Assembly (NCBI GenBank): GCA_958510825.1
Contig: OY294048.1
Location: 27,741,026-27,805,025 of the forward strand
DNA length: 64,000 nt
DNA from: Brachypterus glaber
Taxonomy: Eukaryota; Arthropoda; Insecta; Coleoptera; Kateretidae
Direction of reading: 5' to 3'
Shown here: in pieces, positions 31,195-43,185 of the stretch
Layout of the letters: every line of letters begins with the position of its first letter
Numbering within the stretch: the first letter of the stretch is position 1
Made by a program: the position numbers and the translations under genes
Notes under the pieces: generated by a model
Seen by the model: the letters and a program-made list of their open reading frames with translations, nothing else
What the model was told of the DNA's origin: nothing
Databases searched by the model: none

Positions 31195-33168
31195 CTATTC
31201 AAACGTGGTGCTAAACATATTTAAGTCTTCGAAAGAAGCCGCGCCGCCTTGATCTAGCATCTGAAGCATATCCGACAGCTCGTGCGGCTGCGGCTGCTGA
31301 GGAGGCCCAGTGCCGGCTGTTTCAGGCCCTCCGGACTCCGTCGCTTGTGCCGAAGCCTGCCAACTCGTCCAGGTGTATGGAGTCGGAGGAGGAGGACCAG
31401 TTCCAGGCCTTGAACCACCACCACTCAATTGCGTATACGTCGGACCGGGTGATCTGGGGCTCGGCTGGTTATACTGATAACTTTCTGGAGCCGCTTGTGT
31501 TTGCCGCAAACTCCAAGGGGATGCCGCAGGTGTTGGGCTCGTTGTACTGCCTTTCGTAAGTCGGGCCAGAACGGCTGCATTGGTACTTGAAGCGCTGGCC
31601 TGAGATGGTGAACCGTATGCTATTGGTGATGGAGTTGGTTCGTAACTGCTGTAAACATTTTGACTACTACTGGGTCTAGCTGTTTGTTGAGGATCTGCAA
31701 CTAATCGAGGATATCTAGGGTCTTCTACTGTCGATGTAGACGTCATAGGCAGGTACTCGCTTGGGATATGTGCAGAAGGAATCATGTGTGAGTATAAGCC
31801 AGGGTCTCTTCGTTGTAAGCTGTAATCTAAACCAGGTTGATAGTTAACTTGATCTGGAGTCTCGGCCGGAGCTTCACTGGTTGAATGTAAAGATTTTGCT
31901 GCCGTATTCGTGCAAACGATATATTCCACTTCGTCTGTGTATGGATTCAAAAACGAAAAAGCGCTTGTTCGAAGCCACACCCACTCTCTATTCTTGGCTC
32001 GGAATCGGTACATTACTGACAGGACTTGGCCTTTTAGTTTTAAAACTTGTTCAAAACTATCTTTCATATGCGACTGATCTTCTGGATGAAAGAAGTCAAA
32101 ACAACTTTTCGCCAGTAACTCAGCTGGATTATATCCAAGAAGACCTATCACCCGTTGGTCAACAAACGTGAATTTACCGTCCATTGAATGCCGTGAAATA
32201 AATTCTGCGTTACTGCTGGATCCAGACACATCACTAGTGTTTGGACTGGATGTCACTTGCAATCGTCCGATAGCCACCAGACAGCAATGCGAAGAGGAAA
32301 GAATCTCGTCTTCTGTTTGCCTCTCCATTTGTACACCTGTAGGCGGCCAATTTTTTATGTACCCCGTACAGTGGATAACAGCAAAATTTTGTCCATCTCG
32401 AGCCGGGCCTAGACTATTTCTCTGTTTTAGTCGATTAAGGTGGCCTACGTTCAAGTTCTCAGGAGCTATATTGCCTACTTTCATACGGCAAATAAATCCT
32501 CGTCTTGAACCCATACATAGCCTCATGGATGATTGATGTCCTTCTTTTTTAACGGTACCAGTCTTTAAGTCTAGAATACGACCAGTGTTCTGTGGTTCCT
32601 GTGTGGATAACTGCTCTCTAACTTTATCTACATCTTCTGGATGAATATTATCATACATACAAGAGCCGTACCAGTCGTTTTGGGAATAATTAAGGACTGG
32701 TGCGACTGAATCAGATACGTATATCACTCTGCCAGTGTCGCAGCTCACGACGAACAAGAACCCGTCAGCTGCTTCGAGAATAAGATGCTTTAATTCTTGA
32801 TCGGTAAGAAATGAAGGTTTGTACGTTCCGTCAGTACTCGTATTGCCCGTCCCTCTCAACGCTTTCATATGTGCTACGGCCATCCTGAGAATAGTGAGTT
32901 TATCAGGTTTTCTTGCCAGTGCGCTGCAGGTGGGTACCATATCTGACAGTTCGGTTATGTAAGCTGTCATCTTGTTTCGTCTTCTTCTTTCAATTTCGCA
33001 GTGATTCTCCCTACTGGCAAAGCGTTCTTTGTCTTGAATATTATCGTCATCCATTCTTGTGTATTTGCTCCCACTTGGGTCGTCTTCATCTGACCCTATG
33101 ACTGCTCTACGTTTTTGAAGGCCCTTAGTGTGATCGGCACCTGGCACTGAATGTGTAACAGCTGACAT
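31195..33168 (-). CDS. tgo: Tango / ARNT bHLH-PAS transcription factor
   Basis: Shared dimerisation partner of insect class I bHLH-PAS proteins (such as Single-minded, Trachealess, Similar/HIF and Spineless/AhR), acting in the nucleus. The 657-residue product has a bHLH at about 52-105 ([15 protein letters not shown], then LSDMVPTC and [12 protein letters not shown]), PAS-A at about 118-190 ([12 protein letters not shown]), PAS-B at about 322-425 ([19 protein letters not shown]), a Pro/Ser/Gln-rich tail and a terminal activation motif LLQ/LQMLDQ...FEDLNMF. Length fits full-length insect Tango. The frame opens 13 codons earlier, but an acceptor (TTTTTTTATTCAG) abuts the ATG at 33168, so those codons are intronic. 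The whole remaining coding sequence is one exon, with no disruption. An upstream exon, non-coding or adding a few residues, was not found. Confidence 0.96.
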   Translation of the reverse strand: MSAVTHSVPGADHTKGLQKRRAVIGSDEDDPSGSKYTRMDDDNIQDKERFASRENHCEIERRRRNKMTAYITELSDMVPTCSALARKPDKLTILRMAVAHMKALRGTGNTSTDGTYKPSFLTDQELKHLILEAADGFLFVVSCDTGRVIYVSDSVAPVLNYSQNDWYGSCMYDNIHPEDVDKVREQLSTQEPQNTGRILDLKTGTVKKEGHQSSMRLCMGSRRGFICRMKVGNIAPENLNVGHLNRLKQRNSLGPARDGQNFAVIHCTGYIKNWPPTGVQMERQTEDEILSSSHCCLVAIGRLQVTSSPNTSDVSGSSSNAEFISRHSMDGKFTFVDQRVIGLLGYNPAELLAKSCFDFFHPEDQSHMKDSFEQVLKLKGQVLSVMYRFRAKNREWVWLRTSAFSFLNPYTDEVEYIVCTNTAAKSLHSTSEAPAETPDQVNYQPGLDYSLQRRDPGLYSHMIPSAHIPSEYLPMTSTSTVEDPRYPRLVADPQQTARPSSSQNVYSSYEPTPSPIAYGSPSQASASSTNAAVLARLTKGSTTSPTPAASPWSLRQTQAAPESYQYNQPSPRSPGPTYTQLSGGGSRPGTGPPPPTPYTWTSWQASAQATESGGPETAGTGPPQQPQPHELSDMLQMLDQGGAASFEDLNMFSTTFE

Positions 33169-33183
33169 CTGAATAAAAAAACA
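33169..33183 (-). other. 3' splice site abutting the tango ATG
   Basis: On the minus strand TTTTTTTATTCAG is followed immediately by ATGTCAGC. This is a strong acceptor and places the initiation codon at the first bases of the exon. It argues that this is the native gene rather than a processed copy. Confidence 0.65.
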
Positions 33184-33656
33184 TTTTCTTTTGTGATATT
33201 TAAGCACAAAACAGTAACTTTAAAGTACAGCAACTCAGGTACTTCCTCGCTGGGAAGAAAAAAGTTTGAGGGAGGATAGGTTATTTTCCAAAGTCAAAGT
33301 AGTTAAGTATTTCTACTGAGCGTGCCGATAAAATTGGCTTAATAAAGGTCATAACTTTGTTTTGACATGGTTATATTTTTCCGTCTAAGCTGTATTTTCC
33401 CCGCCAAAGTCTACTCTTCAAAAAAGTGGCTTTTAAAAAATGAATGATGATTTTTCGACCACGATTGAGGGACGCTTCTCTCATCCACATTACCGACAAA
33501 GAACAATCGCTTTTCTTATGCCCGAAATGAGAAGATTTAAAAATGGCCAACTCCAGATGTGAATTTATGAGCAATTAGCTACAAGAAAGAAGTTTTTCAA
33601 TGTTATAATAAAATAGTGATATGAAATAAATTAAATTATATAAATTATATAACTAA
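33184..33656. other. Presumed tango intron, no feature seen
   Basis: Sequence upstream of the tango acceptor. The 67-codon minus-strand frame at 33371-33574 is unrecognised. No donor or upstream exon could be fixed. Confidence 0.4.
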
Positions 33657-33864
33657 GGTCTGTTTTTTCAAGCAAGATAGTAAATTAAAAATCGCACAGT
33701 AAATATTTTTACAACTGTTTGAATAGTATATTTTTGTGTATAGAATATAGTTATGTTTTATAAAATAAACTAAGCAGTATATTTGCACATTCAATATTCG
33801 AATCTGTTTTGAAAATATTCACTGTGTGATTTTTAATTTACTATCTTGCTTGAAGAGATAGACC
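33657..33864. mobile_element. 208-bp inverted-repeat MITE
   Basis: TCAAGCAAGATAGTAAATTA then AAAATCGCACAGT on the left is inverted almost perfectly on the right (CTGTGTGATTTTTAATTTAC, TATCTTGCTTGA), with outer GGTCT/AGACC ends. Arms are about 44 bp. It lies in the presumed intron of tango. No target duplication was recognised. Confidence 0.65.
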
Positions 33865-34089
33865 AAAATAAATATATTACGCATTAAAATTTTTTTAAGG
33901 TTGAAATGAAATAGTCATAAAATAAATTATATAATTAATAAATGTTATGAAATAAATTATCATATATAATTAGCCTTTAATACCCTTAAATATTAATACA
34001 TTAAAATACATATTAAGGCATTAGTAAGTATTTTTTAAAATTTTATTACCAAGACTTAAGTTTTAAACATAAATAACACTGTACACTCA

Positions 34090-35000
34090 AAAATTTGTCG
34101 AAACCATTTTAGTTGATTCCAGACATATTTGATGCGCTGTTTTCGGAACCTTGCTTCGTTTTTCTCGATAAGCTAGTTTTTTTGATATATAACGCACAGT
34201 GTTTTTTTTGTCTTTAGTTGTAGTGAAAAAAATAATTAAGGTCTAATTATATTTTTTGCAGTGGATTGGTTCTCTATTAATAGGGCTCTAAGCCAAAAAA
34301 AAAACTGATTTTAAATATCTTTATTCGTTTGTTTTTTATAGGTTTTAATTTCAAAAATGAGATTTTTTCTAATTTTTTGAAAATTTTATATTAATACCAA
34401 TCTGATTTTTATAAGCAACACTAAAGTGAGGTTTGTAAAAATAAAAAAAGTTTTAAATTGAACCCAGTAACGGAGAAAAACAACATTTTGAATTATTTAA
34501 TGTTTGCTTAATGTCATATGTTTTAATACAAGGAGAAAAAGTTTATTTTAAATTTTTCGTTTTGTTTTTTTTTCTTCATTATAAATTTAAGTTATCGTGA
34601 AGATTCTAAAAGCAAATAAAATACTTCAATATTTTTCATCCCCGGTAAAATCTCCTTCACTGGAAATCTAAAACTTTTTTATTTTTATAAACCGCATATA
34701 TTTGTTAGTATTGCATATAAAAAATAGAGTCAATAGTTTTTATCAAAATATGCTAAAAATGCGAAAAAATCTAATATTTTGAATTTAAAAGCCTATAAAA
34801 ACAAACGAATAAAGATATTTTAAATCCGCTTTTTTGGCTTAGAGCCCCATTAATAGAAGCAAAAAAATAAATACTACACTATAGGAAAAAGCCACTGTGC
34901 GTTATATCTCAAAAAAAAACGAGCTGTTCGAGAAAAACGAAAAAAGGTTTCAAAATCAGCGCATCAAATATAGTCAGACGCAACTAAAAGGTCTCCGGCA
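34090..35000. repeat. ~900-bp palindromic repeat
   Basis: Left arm ATATTTGATGCGCTGTTTTC, ATATAACGCACAGTG and CTAAGCCAAAAAA reappear inverted on the right as CAGCGCATCAAATAT, CACTGTGCGTTATAT and TTTTTTGGCTTAG. One arm of a relative is at 10569-10960 and the central part (GTGAGGTTTGTAAAAATAAA) recurs inverted at 63350-63645. It is a dispersed foldback family without coding capacity. Confidence 0.7.
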
Positions 35001-35211
35001 TTTTAGCAGCTTCTGGAATTGGTTGGTTATAAACTTTCTTGTTTCAAGATGTAGATTGTTTTTGTTTATATAGTTTTAAACTAAAGTTGACTTTAACTTT
35101 GCTATTAACGAAGTACTCGAATTGCTGTATCATATAATAGTCCTGTCAAAAAAGTACAAAAATCACAGTTTGACTCAAAAAAATCCAAAAGATGTAAAAA
35201 TTGGCAGAGAT

Positions 35212-35976
35212 GTAACGAGTCTTTCTATAGGAGTGATAGGTTTGTCAATAGGTTCCTGATACATTTTTTTTTAGTTCCAGGTGTCAAAATATTTAGTATA
35301 GTTTGCAGTTTTATCATGCAGCGTTTGACGCTTCTCGACCGTTTAGAAATTATTAAGTCCTCAATGTTTGTTCACCAGAGAATTGGGTCGCCGTCACTGC
35401 GAAGGCTATACGCCTCACTGTGGAAAAGTTTGAGCATAATTTCACTTTACAGGACAATAAGCCACCAACAAGGCAACGAAACGTGCGAAGTGAGAAGAAT
35501 ATCGCAGCTGCAGCGGCCAGTATTGTCGATGAGCCAAATTTGTCGATTTCGCGACAATTGCAACAATTGGGACTTTCTCATGCATCAACTTGGAGAATTT
35601 TGCGTAAGGATTTGGGCCTACATCCTTACAAAGTTCAAGTTGACATCTGAGAAAGCCCCGACTGTTGCCATCGTAGTGAAATCAACAAATTTGGTTCATC
35701 GGCAATACTGGGCGCTGCAGCTGCGATATTCTCCTTACTTCGCCGTTTTGTTGCCTTGTTGGTGGCTTATTGTCAATTCTCTGGTGAAAAAATGTTGAGC
35801 ACCTACAACTGAGCTTGAACTTTTTAATAATTTCGAAACGGTCGGAAAGCGTCAAACACTGCATGATAAAACTGCAAACTATACTAAATATTTTGACACC
35901 TGGAAGTAAAAAAAATACATTAGGAACCGAGAAATTTCTATTAAAAAACATATCACTCCTATTAAAAGACCCGTTA
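35212..35976. mobile_element. Palindrome made of two inverted mariner-like 5' ends
   Basis: Outer ends AACGAGTCTTTCTATAGGAG and the inverted relative near 35950-35975 open arms of 300-400 bp. Both arms share CCAGGTGTCAAAATATTTAG, TATAGTTTGCAGTTTTATCA and GACAATAAGCCACCAACAAG (inverted on the right as CTTGTTGGTGGCTTATTGTC). Each arm encodes part of the N-terminus of the same transposase, so the element consists of two head-to-head transposase starts. It is non-autonomous. Confidence 0.7.
35388..35649 (+). pseudogene. Mariner/Tc1-like transposase N-terminal fragment
   Basis: The frame from about 35408 gives LTVEKFEHNFTLQDNKPPTR, then SIVDEPNLSISRQLQQLGLS and TWRILRKDLGLHPYKVQV before a stop. 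The second helix-turn-helix style (SIS/RR..QQLGLS..T..RILRKDL.L.PYK) is characteristic of Tc1/mariner-IS630 transposases of insects. The preceding frame (MQRLTLLDRLEIIK at 35316) supplies the usual N-terminus, so a frameshift or deletion lies near 35380-35420. The catalytic DD(E/D) region is absent. The mirror copy is on the minus strand at about 35660-35920. Confidence 0.75.
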
Positions 35977-36013
35977 GTTTACACCTTCCTGATGAATTTG
36001 ATTTTAAGTTTTT

Positions 36014-36485
36014 TCAAAGAACTTACACCACAAGAAGAAGCCTAATGAAATCTGCCATATGCTTTGAAGCGTGAACTAATTGTGATGAGGGGCTAGTGGA
36101 GATTGTTTACATTTGGAACACGTAAAGAGAGAGAAAGAATAGAAAAACTCACAGTCCAATGGGTGCATGGGTACAGTGTTGCAGATCGGCAACACATACA
36201 TTATGTGTTTTATTGTAAATTTTATGAAATATTAGATTTAAATGACTTTTATATGAACTAGTAGTTTAACTTTAATAGATTTAAATTATATTATTAAGCA
36301 TAATTATAGTATACACAATAAAGTTTTTTATTTTTTTATTTAATTAATGGTAAGATGGAAATTAGGCAACATCGCTACAACGTCACTTAGAAAGCTCAAT
36401 CGTGTACATTTTATAAACAAACAAAAAAGATGACACGTTCATAAACATTGGTCTGAAATTATCTCTTGTGGTGTTAGTTCTTTGA
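36014..36485. repeat. Inverted repeat pair, possible MITE
   Basis: TCAAAGAACTTACACCACAA on the left is inverted as TTGTGGTGTTAGTTCTTTGA on the right, with weaker similarity beyond. The ~470-bp interval is non-coding. Confidence 0.5.
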
Positions 36486-36782
36486 GTTTTTTTGCAAAGA
36501 ACTTCTAAACGGTTTTTTTTTTCAATATTTTTTATAAAAAAGAAAGCTTATAATTTTTTTTACAGTTTATATGATGATTATTAAGTGAGCTAGGAAAAAC
36601 TACAACATAATTTTTGTAGAGAATTTCACAGGCTTTATTTTTAATAACTTTTTTTAATATTGACCGTTTAGAAGTCATCTGCATAAAGTCCAAAAATGTA
36701 CTTTAAAATCAATATTGTGGCGCGAGCTAACCTTTAATTATGGGAGACTTTTGGTACGTTAATCGGAAAGGTCTAAACTATT

Positions 36783-37074
36783 ACGGCGAGCTTGGACTAA
36801 CTTTTAAATTATTTTAAATTTTCTTAAATATCCCAACAGGTTACAATGGCAGACTTGATTAAAAAAATAAGTTTTGTCAGCTTTGATTTTAATAAAAATT
36901 AAACATACACTGAAAAAATATAAAAACAAATGAAAATCGAATTTTCTTAAAAAGCGCTGCGAGGACTGTTTTTCATTTTGCTCCTAAAATAATCAGGAGA
37001 TGTCCTTAAATCAATATCTAAAAAAACTAAGAGTGGTTATATTCTTGATAAAAAGTTAGTCCAAGCTCGCCGTG
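36783..37074. mobile_element. 292-bp MITE with perfect 23-bp TIRs
   Basis: ACGGCGAGCTTGGACTAACT plus TTT at the left is matched exactly by its inverted complement at the right. The interior is AT-rich and non-coding. The superfamily is not determined. Confidence 0.65.
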
Positions 37075-37789
37075 CTACATCTTTACCAATTTTCAAAACA
37101 TTTTTTTAGGCAAAAGCCTTGTTGCCGGGATTATAAAATTATCATATTACATATGTTATCCTTAAAATAACCAGAATATTAAATTACTAAACCTTCAACA
37201 AAACCGAGGGGTGAACCCACTAAAAAAAATTATACACGGACTTTCGACATTTTCGTATGATTTCCGAGATTTTCTACAAAAAAATCTATGACTTTTAAGC
37301 TTTTGGTAAGATTTCTGAAAAATCTTTAAAATCTTGTCAAAAAATTGCCGAGATTTAAAAAAATTTTGAAATATTTTTGAAAGTTTTTGAAATATTTTTG
37401 GAAATATTTTCTTAAATTTCTATAATGGTTCACCGCTTAAACTGAATTCAATAAAAATATGCTTTTTATGCTCAAGAATATTTTATACCTCATACCGGGC
37501 GAGTTTTATTTATGTCCACCCCACAGTGGGCCAGGAAAAAAAATAGGGACAAAATTCTAAATTTTTTCACTATTTTTGATACCGCTGATTTTGAATAAAA
37601 TAACGAAAAGTTAAAAAAAATTTTCGAGCCACTAGGGTGGTCCAAAATTTTATTTTTGTTTCGATATTTCTAAAAATGTGTCAAATGGCTTCTTTTGATT
37701 ATGTTGTCCTTAACTTAAAAATTCAAAATGGCGGAGTCAATATGACGCATCAGTTTTTGAACCTTAACTGTATTTGCACGTTACGCTTT
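37075..37789. other. Non-coding with dispersed transposon-end motifs
   Basis: GGGCGAGTTTTATTTATGTC followed by CACCCCACAGTGGG at 37498-37531 is the inverted relative of the end at 22772-22802. The following ~70 bp (ATTTTTTCACTATTTTTGAT, CCGCTGATT) resemble 61055-61150. No gene was recognised. Confidence 0.4.
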
Positions 37790-38885
37790 TTTGCAAAGTG
37801 GTAAGTTTTAAGGAAATACTTAAAATTAAAGCATTTAATATGAAAAAGATATAATCAAACTTAACAATACGTTTAATCCCCTATTTTCGTGAAAATCTTT
37901 ATTTCAAGATCTTAAGCAATCTGTCAAATAAACTAATTTTTTTAATCATAGAATATATCCTTAATTGTCTTCAGGTATGTCTAAAAATATATCACATAAA
38001 TAATAAAGTATCTGTATCCTAATGTTAAGGTCCTCGAAACGTGAAAATAGTAACTATCAGTTTAAATCATAAATATAAAAAAAGTAACAATTTGTTAAAG
38101 GTCCCTTTCCGTGCAGATTTGTCTTTACCTATTGTAGTATTATTAATTTGCTAGTTTTTGTTAATAACGGAAAAAAATTTAAAAAATAAAATACATATAT
38201 GTATAAATAAAGATATATTTTTTTTGCATAGATATTTACAAGTTAATGGTCATCTAATAATTTTAGCTAAACCCCTTGTAAAATTAGGATTTTAATCACA
38301 GCTACCATCGGAACTCCAATTGTCATCATCGAGACCTTGTAGAAATTAATCGAAGTACTCATGACGATGATGACAGTGACGATGATGACAAAGTTCTGAT
38401 GGTACCTATGATTAAATTCTTAATTTTACAAGGAGGTTTAGCCAAAATTATTAGATTACCTTGTAAATATATATGCAAAAAATATGCATTTAATTTTTTT
38501 TTAATTTTTTTTCCGTTATAAGCAAAATAAGCAACTCTTTTTTCCCATAGAATAATACTACTATAGGTAAAGAAAAATCTGCATGGAAAGGGACCATTAA
38601 CAAATGGTAACTTTTTTATATTTATGATTTAAAAAAGATACTATTCTCACGTTTCGAGGACCTTAACATTATGATACAGATACTTTATTAATTATGTAAT
38701 ATATTTTTAGACATAACTGAGGATAACTAAGGATATATTCTATGATTTAAAAAAATAGTTTATTTTACAGATGGCTTAAGACGGCTTAAGATCTTGTAAT
38801 AAAGATTTTCACGAAAATAGGGTATTAAATGTATTTTTAAGTTTGATTATATATTTTTTGCCACTTTTAAAACTTAAAAATAGCA
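37790..38885. repeat. 1.1-kb palindrome with ~500-bp arms
   Basis: The left arm runs AATCAAACTTAA, CTATTTTCGTGAAAATCTTT, AGAATATATCCTTA, AAGGTCCTCGAAACGTGA, GGTCCCTTTCC, and all recur inverted and in order on the right. Arms meet near 38335-38370, where ATGACGATGATGACAGTGAC-like triplet sequence sits. Identity is roughly 85-90% by eye. No coding capacity; it would fold as a long hairpin if transcribed. Confidence 0.75.
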
Positions 38886-39459
38886 AGTATCATACACCAT
38901 TTTATTTGCAAGCTCAAGGTTAGAGGTAAGTTGGGGGGGGGGCGTGGATTTTATTTTTGACTTTTTGATATTGTTGTCCCATTTAAGATGGTTTTTGCAG
39001 AACTTGATTATCTCTTTTAGTTTTCCAGAAAATCGTTGGGTAAATAGAGTTAGGTATGTTTTAAAAAAAATAGTTTTAAAACAAAAAAAAAACAAAATCG
39101 TTTTTTTTATTATTAACATCCCTATTAATGAATTAGGTATTTTGTGGAATGTTGGACTTTGAACATTAGAGGGAAAACCGGGTACAGCACTGTTTTAACC
39201 TTATTTGGTATCATCAGCACAGTATATTCCCAATGGCCTAATGTTCGTTTTAGTTGAAAAGAAAAGAAAAAATAAATCACATAAGGTACCAGTGCCAAAA
39301 AGATTCAAATTTTCGTTCATACTATTTCGCTCATATTTTGAGCTCCAGCTCCAGCACAAGCACCTTAAATAATTTTTCTGCCGGTATATATGTATTACAT
39401 AAAATTAATTTATTATCTATTGCGTCCATGAATATATAATATATTAATTTTAAATATCT
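38886..39459. other. Non-coding; partial hAT-MITE end
   Basis: About 39061-39124 resembles the right end of the 10.2-kb hAT MITE (AAAACAAAA, CGTTTTTT, AACATCCCTA). No gene was recognised. Confidence 0.4.
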
Positions 39460-39680
39460 ACATTATTTTCATGAAAATTGGTATATAGGGTTTTTTAAGG
39501 TAGCTAAAACTGAATCTTAAAATAAAAATTCTAAATTTACCCCTGAGGGGCGGGGGTAAGTTTTGTGAAAATTGGTATATTAAAGTTTTTGAAGTTGCTA
39601 AAAGTGAATCTGATGATAAAAAATACATTTCACATGCGAAGGTGGTAAATGGGAAAGCTGTTTTACTGGGCAGTGTATTT
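39460..39680 (+). repeat. Second locus of the ~97-bp repeat with tail
   Basis: Two units (TGAAAATTGGTATA, GGTTTTTTAAGGTAGCTAAA, TGAATCT.A.AATAAAAATT, ACCCCTGAGGGGCGGGGGTA) are followed by the same unique tail as at 7.83 kb (AAATGGGAAAGCTGTTTTAC). It shows that the array with tail is a mobile or duplicated unit. Confidence 0.75.
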
Positions 39681-40949
39681 TAGCTAGGGTCATGAAACCG
39701 GAAGTACCCAAAACTACGTCAAAAAATCCTAAATTATGCATCACATAAGTGTCCCATGTTTTATGACTAGGAGTTCATACTTTCAATATGTAACACAAAA
39801 TTTTGCTTATGTAACGCTTCGTAAGGCTGAGACTTATATGCCTCCCTAATGGAAGCAGCCAAGAGTAGATCAGTTGAAAACTGTACAAGAGTTTACAGAT
39901 ATAGTCAAAATCCCCTCTAAAAAAAAAATTGGGTAAAAAAACAAACCGTTTTTATTTATTTAATAATAATAATAATAAAGAACATTACGTAACTCTATAT
40001 CCATCCTCCTCTCCCTAGTAACGCATCGTAAAGCTAAGTACTAACCCCTCACCCCTAAGTGCGTTACGTAGTAAGTATGGCCCCTAAATAAAAAGCAAAA
40101 GAGTTTCAAAAACACCTGGTATATCTATATCAATAGTACTAAATAAGTAGGCCCGGGCATGGAGGGTCAAAGGGGGTCTAAAGTCACCGGGCCCGATTCT
40201 CCGGGGGCCCGGCAAACTTAATAAAAAATTGAAAAAAGTTAAAAACTGCATATTCAAATAATACTTTCAAAGTTTAACCTTGTATAGTAAATTTTAAGGG
40301 TCCATTTATTAAAGTCAACGCGAGTCTCCGCATAAAAATTAAATATTTCTCAAATGTCCTGATCGGCTTTTAGTAAAAAAATATCGGTTCCAATTAAAAT
40401 CAACGCGGGCTTTGGCATAAGAAATATTTCTATAAGGGGCTCTTATCAAGGGCCCAATCAGCCTTTACGGGTCCTAATCGGGGTCCCATTTATAATGCGG
40501 ACCACAGCATAAAAAATATTTCTCTAGAGCCTTTAGCAAAAAGAGCTGTGTATGAGAAAATTTAAGGGGCGCAATTCAAGTACAATGCCGAAATGCTCCA
40601 CTTTTATTCAAAGTTATTTCTTTTAGCAGTAGGGCCCGGCAACATTTCAGTACTTGGGCCAGTGCTGGCTGTGCCTGGTGTGTGCCCAAGAATTTCTAGT
40701 TTACACTTCCCATTAGAAAGCAATTTTGAAAATATAAACTTTTTTCATCACAAATCAATTTTTGTAATATTTTTTCAGTAAAATAAATGAAAATTTCCTT
40801 TAAAAAGTAGACTAAAAGAAAACTTATAAAGTTAGGTTTTTTATTTTGTTTTTAAAATAATCCATGTAGCATTCATGGATTATTACCAGGTGTCACAGAT
40901 CATATGTACACCCCCTTTATTACTTCTTTTATAAAGATAAAAACTTTGT
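39681..40949. other. Non-coding; GC-rich GGCCC-type repeat at 40.15-40.7 kb
   Basis: Around 40147-40220 and 40628-40690 are CCCGGGC-, GGGGGCCCGG- and GGGCCCGGCAAC-type sequences unlike the surroundings, probably a degraded transposon. No open frame is credible. Confidence 0.35.
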
Positions 40950-41720
40950 ACATAGAATACCGGGTGTCCCTTCAGGTTCTTGACAAGCTTTATCTCCGTT
41001 ATTTTAAAAAAATAGCTTTAAAATAAAAGGGAGCCAAAGAAAATTTTATTAACATATCCAAAACCAGCCCCAACTTCTGTTTTTCAAATAGCACCCCACC
41101 ATTTTTATCAAAGAGTATGAATTTAACCATATATTATAAATGGTATCTTATTCTTTTAAGTGGCTCCAAATAACAATTATTATTTATTAATAATAATGTC
41201 CTACCAGGTTTTAGACAGGCTATATCTTCGTAATTTAAAAAGATAAAAAAATTAGAAAACAAAATTAAATGTAAGTCAAAGTAAAATTTACTGACATACG
41301 CAAAACTACCCCTTACTTACCTATCCCCAACTTTTGTTTTTTAAATAGCACCCCCCTATTTTTACTAAAGAATATGAAAGCACATTTCATTATAAATTTA
41401 ACGATTTATTATAAGTGATATCTTATTTTTTTAAGGAGCTCCAAAATACAATCCCATCAGATAACAAGCTATATTTTTCATCAGAAAATTTTCCAGAAAC
41501 AGACATTAAATTGGACCCAAAAAAATTGATTTATGTATCCAAAACAAACCCGTAATAATCCACTCTCCTAAAACCACCCGTAACTTTGGTTTAAATACCA
41601 CCCTATTATTAATAAATAATAATTTTTATTTGGAGCCTCTTAAAATATAAGATACCACTTATAATACATGTAGGTATATGATTAAATTTAGATTCAAATA
41701 GTATATTACACACAGAGTAT
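40950..41720. repeat. Diverged tandem repeat, about three units
   Basis: Blocks such as CCCCAACTTCTGTTTTTCAA, AATAGCACCCC, ATTATAAATGGTATCTTATT and AGTGGCTCCAAATA recur about every 260-300 bp with heavy divergence. The left edge, ATACCGGGTGTCCC, resembles a transposon end. Class unknown. Confidence 0.45.
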
Positions 41721-43185
41721 GTAAACCCTGAGTGCAAGGGTGCTTAGTTTTTTACAAGGCAGAACCGAGTAAAAAAATCACTTGAAGTGCACTGATATAG
41801 GTTTGCATCGAGGTGCATATACTATTTTTCCTACAACCTAACAACTAAACATCTACTAACTAGGTCATAGGAGGAAATATAATTTAGGTTTTTAAGCATT
41901 TTAATAAATAATCAAATGACTAAAGCATAACCAAAGCATGTTGAATAGCCTTTTGGTCTAACCAAAACTAAACCCTACCTTTTGAGGTTTTTGGTTGTTG
42001 AATAAAGCACTTTTTAACAAGTAAAGATTTTGTTTATTTGGTCATAGAATACTACTGGAAAGTATCATAAAATGAGGAATAAGAATAAAGAATAGAAACG
42101 TTACTCAAATGCATCTGACTGGATCAAAAGTAATATAACTTCATAAATGAAACTATACTTTATAAAGGGAACTGTAGTTTTAGGTCAAATCTACTTATCG
42201 ATATTTACTATACAAATCCATGTCGATATATAAAGTCATATTAAGTTATTAAAATACCCACATATGCACTAGTCTATTTATGATCTAGTTTTGTAAAATA
42301 GACATAAAGAAAAAACTGAATGTATATTAACCAGGTTTTACCTACACCAAGAAGGGAGATTTTGTGACATAAATTTGGATTTCTAAAACTAGAAAATAGG
42401 CAGGTACTTACTTACAAGTTTCTACAGCATCCAGAATAACAAATAACTGGAAAGAATACCTCAAAAAACTAATAAACGAAATATTTTTCGTTAAAAAATT
42501 ACACGTAAACAAAATCAATGCTAATAAAATACGAACAACGTTGTCAGACTCAAGGGCTAAACCACAGATCGGATGTAAAGTTTTACTTTTCGCAAGGAAT
42601 ATAGTTTTAAAAATATCCACATGTATACAAAATATAAAAAAAGGTATAAAAAATATATTTTAAAATTTTAAAGTAAAAACCATATTAAATTATTTATAAA
42701 AAATAATCTTTTTGGAAAGAACATTAAATAAGCCGGCAACGTCGCATTAATAATAATGTCAATAATCACAAACGTACGTCCTAAAATGACTACGCTGTTG
42801 TCAAATCTATTTTCCAGAGACAGCAATAGGTGCGTTCAATGAAGCTCAGCGAAAGTCAGCAAAAGACACTGTTTGAACGTTTACACGTTAACTGCCACTA
42901 TGTAGTGATTACATTTTAGTCAGAAAATCTGGCCTCTGGGGTCAACTTGAACGTGAAATAATCGATTTGTTTTTAATTTGTTATCTGTGTTGGATACACT
43001 TGTCCACGTATAGTAATTTGCCACGGGTATCCAACTCGAATACAACAGAAATGTGAGGGCTTTTAGTAAATTTCTGCAAAGACGTATTACCCCGGAGTTA
43101 AATCAATTTAATTTTTTTAAATATATATTTTTTAATTGATATTAATATAGCATCATCAGCCATTTTTATCTGCATAACCCCAAAA
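41721..43185. other. Non-coding, no gene recognised
   Basis: No credible coding region; a 70-codon minus-strand frame at 42408-42620 matches nothing I know. No transposon ends were identified. Confidence 0.4.

Noticed and set aside
31347..33101. Plus-strand frames across tango
   Set aside because: Antisense shadows; tango itself has full-length domain support on the minus strand.
31195..33168. Tango as a processed retrocopy
   Set aside because: No flanking direct repeat or A tail was found, the frame is intact, and a splice acceptor sits at the ATG.
33169..33207. Thirteen extra N-terminal codons for tango (start at 33207)
   Set aside because: They lie in a pyrimidine tract ending in CAG directly before ATG, so they are read as intron.
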